Origin: an uncultured Desulfobacterales bacterium
GTDB lineage: Bacteria > Desulfobacterota > Desulfobacteria > Desulfobacterales > G020354645
Length of the DNA: 5,825 nt
Assembly: GCA_947259865.1 (NCBI GenBank)
Contig: CAMYNZ010000246.1
Location: forward strand, 1-5,825
Direction of reading: 5' to 3'
Below are positions 4,601-5,825 of the stretch, piece after piece. How positions within the stretch are numbered: position 1 is the stretch's first letter; the number at the start of each line of letters is the position of its first letter. The translations under genes were made by a program, and so were the position numbers. Under the pieces are notes generated by a model. The model worked only from the letters and a program-made list of their open reading frames with translations. It was not told the origin of the DNA and made no database searches.

Positions 4601-5825
4601 ATGCTCAATATGAGATTCAGAAAATCATATCCGGCCTACTGGCGTAAATATCAGGCCAAACTCAAAAGGTCGGCGCGACTCAAACGGTTTGGTAAAAAAT
4701 TGGCTCTAGTGTCCGTAATTTTGGGCTTAGTCCTTGCGGGATTTTCTTTATTTTATTTCACTGAATCAACGCTCTCCGGAAATTCAAACCAGCCCGGTAA
4801 AAAATCTCTGTCACCTGAGATTAAAACAAGCCTCTGGCCGGAAAAACTGTCCCGCCAGGATATTTCTGATTATCTCAAACAGCGCACCCATACGTCCGCC
4901 GAGGACATCGGACAGTTTGCGCTTGAAAAAGACGGGACCCGTTTCTGGGTAGAGACCACTCTTGATTCCGACCTGCAAAAGTATATCGACCGGATGCTGC
5001 GCCATTCCAGGACGCTACAGGCTGCTGTGGTGGTGCTGGATCCATTTGATGGTCGTATACTGGCTATGGCCAGCAGAGACACAAATGGCAATGGAGACAA
5101 TCTTTGCCTAAAAGCGGAATTCCCGGCTGCCAGTCTTATTAAAATTATTTCGACAGCCGCCGCGCTGGAAAAGGCCGGGTATACTCCTGACCAATCATTA
5201 TTTTATAAAGGCAGCAAGCATACGCTATACAGATTTCAATTGAAAGAATCAAAAGGCGCTCACAGTGCCCGGACCAACCTGCGAAAAGCTTTTGCGACAT
5301 CCAATAATTCTGTATTTGGGAAGATAGGAATATATGCTCTCGGTCAGGAGATTATTGATGAATACGCAGAAAAATTTTATTTTAATCGACTCATTCCATT
5401 TGATCTTCCGCTGGCTGTGAGTACTATCGATGTGCCCGATGATAACTTTGGACTGGCCGAAATTGCCTCCGGCTTTAATAAAAGGACCCTGGTTTCACCC
5501 TTGCATGCTGCAATGCTCTCGGCGGTGGTTGCTAACTGCGGAGATATGGTGGTACCGTGGCTGGTCAATAAGATCACCGATGAAACCCTTAAGATTGCTT
5601 ATCGCGCGCCTCGCGGCGTGCTGATTTCACCCATAAGCAGAAAAACTGCCGACGATTTAAAATTTCTAATGAAATATACAGCCCGTTACGGTACAACCCG
5701 ATCGGCCTTCCGGGAGCTGCGCCAGCAAAAATCAATGGCCGATCTTGATCTGGGGGCCAAAACCGGAACCATCAATGATAAAATGGATCAATTTAAATAC
5801 GACTGGCTGACAGCATATGCTGTCA
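4601..5825 (+). CDS. Membrane-anchored penicillin-binding transpeptidase (partial, N-terminal part)
   Basis: A DD-transpeptidase that should cross-link peptidoglycan in the periplasm. It runs open past the window end, with 408 codons seen. Numbering from the ATG at 4601, a strongly basic cytoplasmic tail (about 1-32) leads into one uncleaved membrane segment (about 33-53), a short linker, and VETTLDSDLQ (about 117-126), which resembles the segment before the transpeptidase domain of many such proteins. The domain begins near residue 140 (AAVVVLDPFDGRILAMAS). Its three active-site motifs are all present: Ser178-x-x-Lys181 (SLIK), Ser-Asn-Asn at 234-236 and Lys-Thr-Gly at 387-389. No glycosyltransferase domain and no full class B dimerisation domain fit in the short N-terminus, so it is a transpeptidase-only type. 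The start could also be the in-frame ATG at 4610; neither has a ribosome binding site, and an in-frame TAA at 4568 limits extension. Confidence 0.88.
   Translation, partial: MLNMRFRKSYPAYWRKYQAKLKRSARLKRFGKKLALVSVILGLVLAGFSLFYFTESTLSGNSNQPGKKSLSPEIKTSLWPEKLSRQDISDYLKQRTHTSAEDIGQFALEKDGTRFWVETTLDSDLQKYIDRMLRHSRTLQAAVVVLDPFDGRILAMASRDTNGNGDNLCLKAEFPAASLIKIISTAAALEKAGYTPDQSLFYKGSKHTLYRFQLKESKGAHSARTNLRKAFATSNNSVFGKIGIYALGQEIIDEYAEKFYFNRLIPFDLPLAVSTIDVPDDNFGLAEIASGFNKRTLVSPLHAAMLSAVVANCGDMVVPWLVNKITDETLKIAYRAPRGVLISPISRKTADDLKFLMKYTARYGTTRSAFRELRQQKSMADLDLGAKTGTINDKMDQFKYDWLTAYAV

Overview
The window looks like a chromosomal segment of a Gram-negative bacterium of roughly balanced base composition. 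The style of its α-oxoamine synthase and of the small cysteine protein beside it makes a Desulfobacterota (sulfate-reducer-like) host my best guess. That is an inference from protein style, not a database result. No phage, transposon, tRNA, rRNA or CRISPR signal is visible.

Layout. (1) Positions 1-59 hold the first 19 codons of a leftward gene that runs off the window. (2) Positions 60-731 are mostly non-coding, with an AT-rich block at about 180-610 and several copies of a TGGTGT element; one doubtful 85-codon ORF lies here. (3) Positions 732-2483 carry three rightward genes about 55 bp apart: a cytoplasmic trypsin-fold serine protease of the bacterial NAL1-like type, a 72-residue protein that resembles the protease's N-terminal domain, and the ribosome-rescue hydrolase ArfB. 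(4) Convergent to these, positions 3993-2523 hold a leftward two-gene operon: a 67-residue four-cysteine protein with a strong ribosome binding site, then a PLP-dependent α-oxoamine synthase close to glycine C-acetyltransferase (KBL). (5) Positions 3994-4600 are a divergent intergenic region with a probable leftward promoter, spaced TGCCGG inverted repeats, and a rightward unit made of promoter, structured RNA and intrinsic terminator (about 4264-4455). A possible 14-codon leader ORF follows. (6) From about 4601 to the window end is the N-terminal 408 codons of a membrane-anchored penicillin-binding transpeptidase.

The two most interesting items are the protease paired with a free-standing copy of its own N-terminal domain, and the structured RNA with a perfect terminator and competing pairings upstream of the cell-wall gene. 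The protease pair could be an enzyme with a trans-acting pro-domain, inhibitor or partner. The RNA could be an independent small RNA or an attenuator. Neither function is proven by the sequence.
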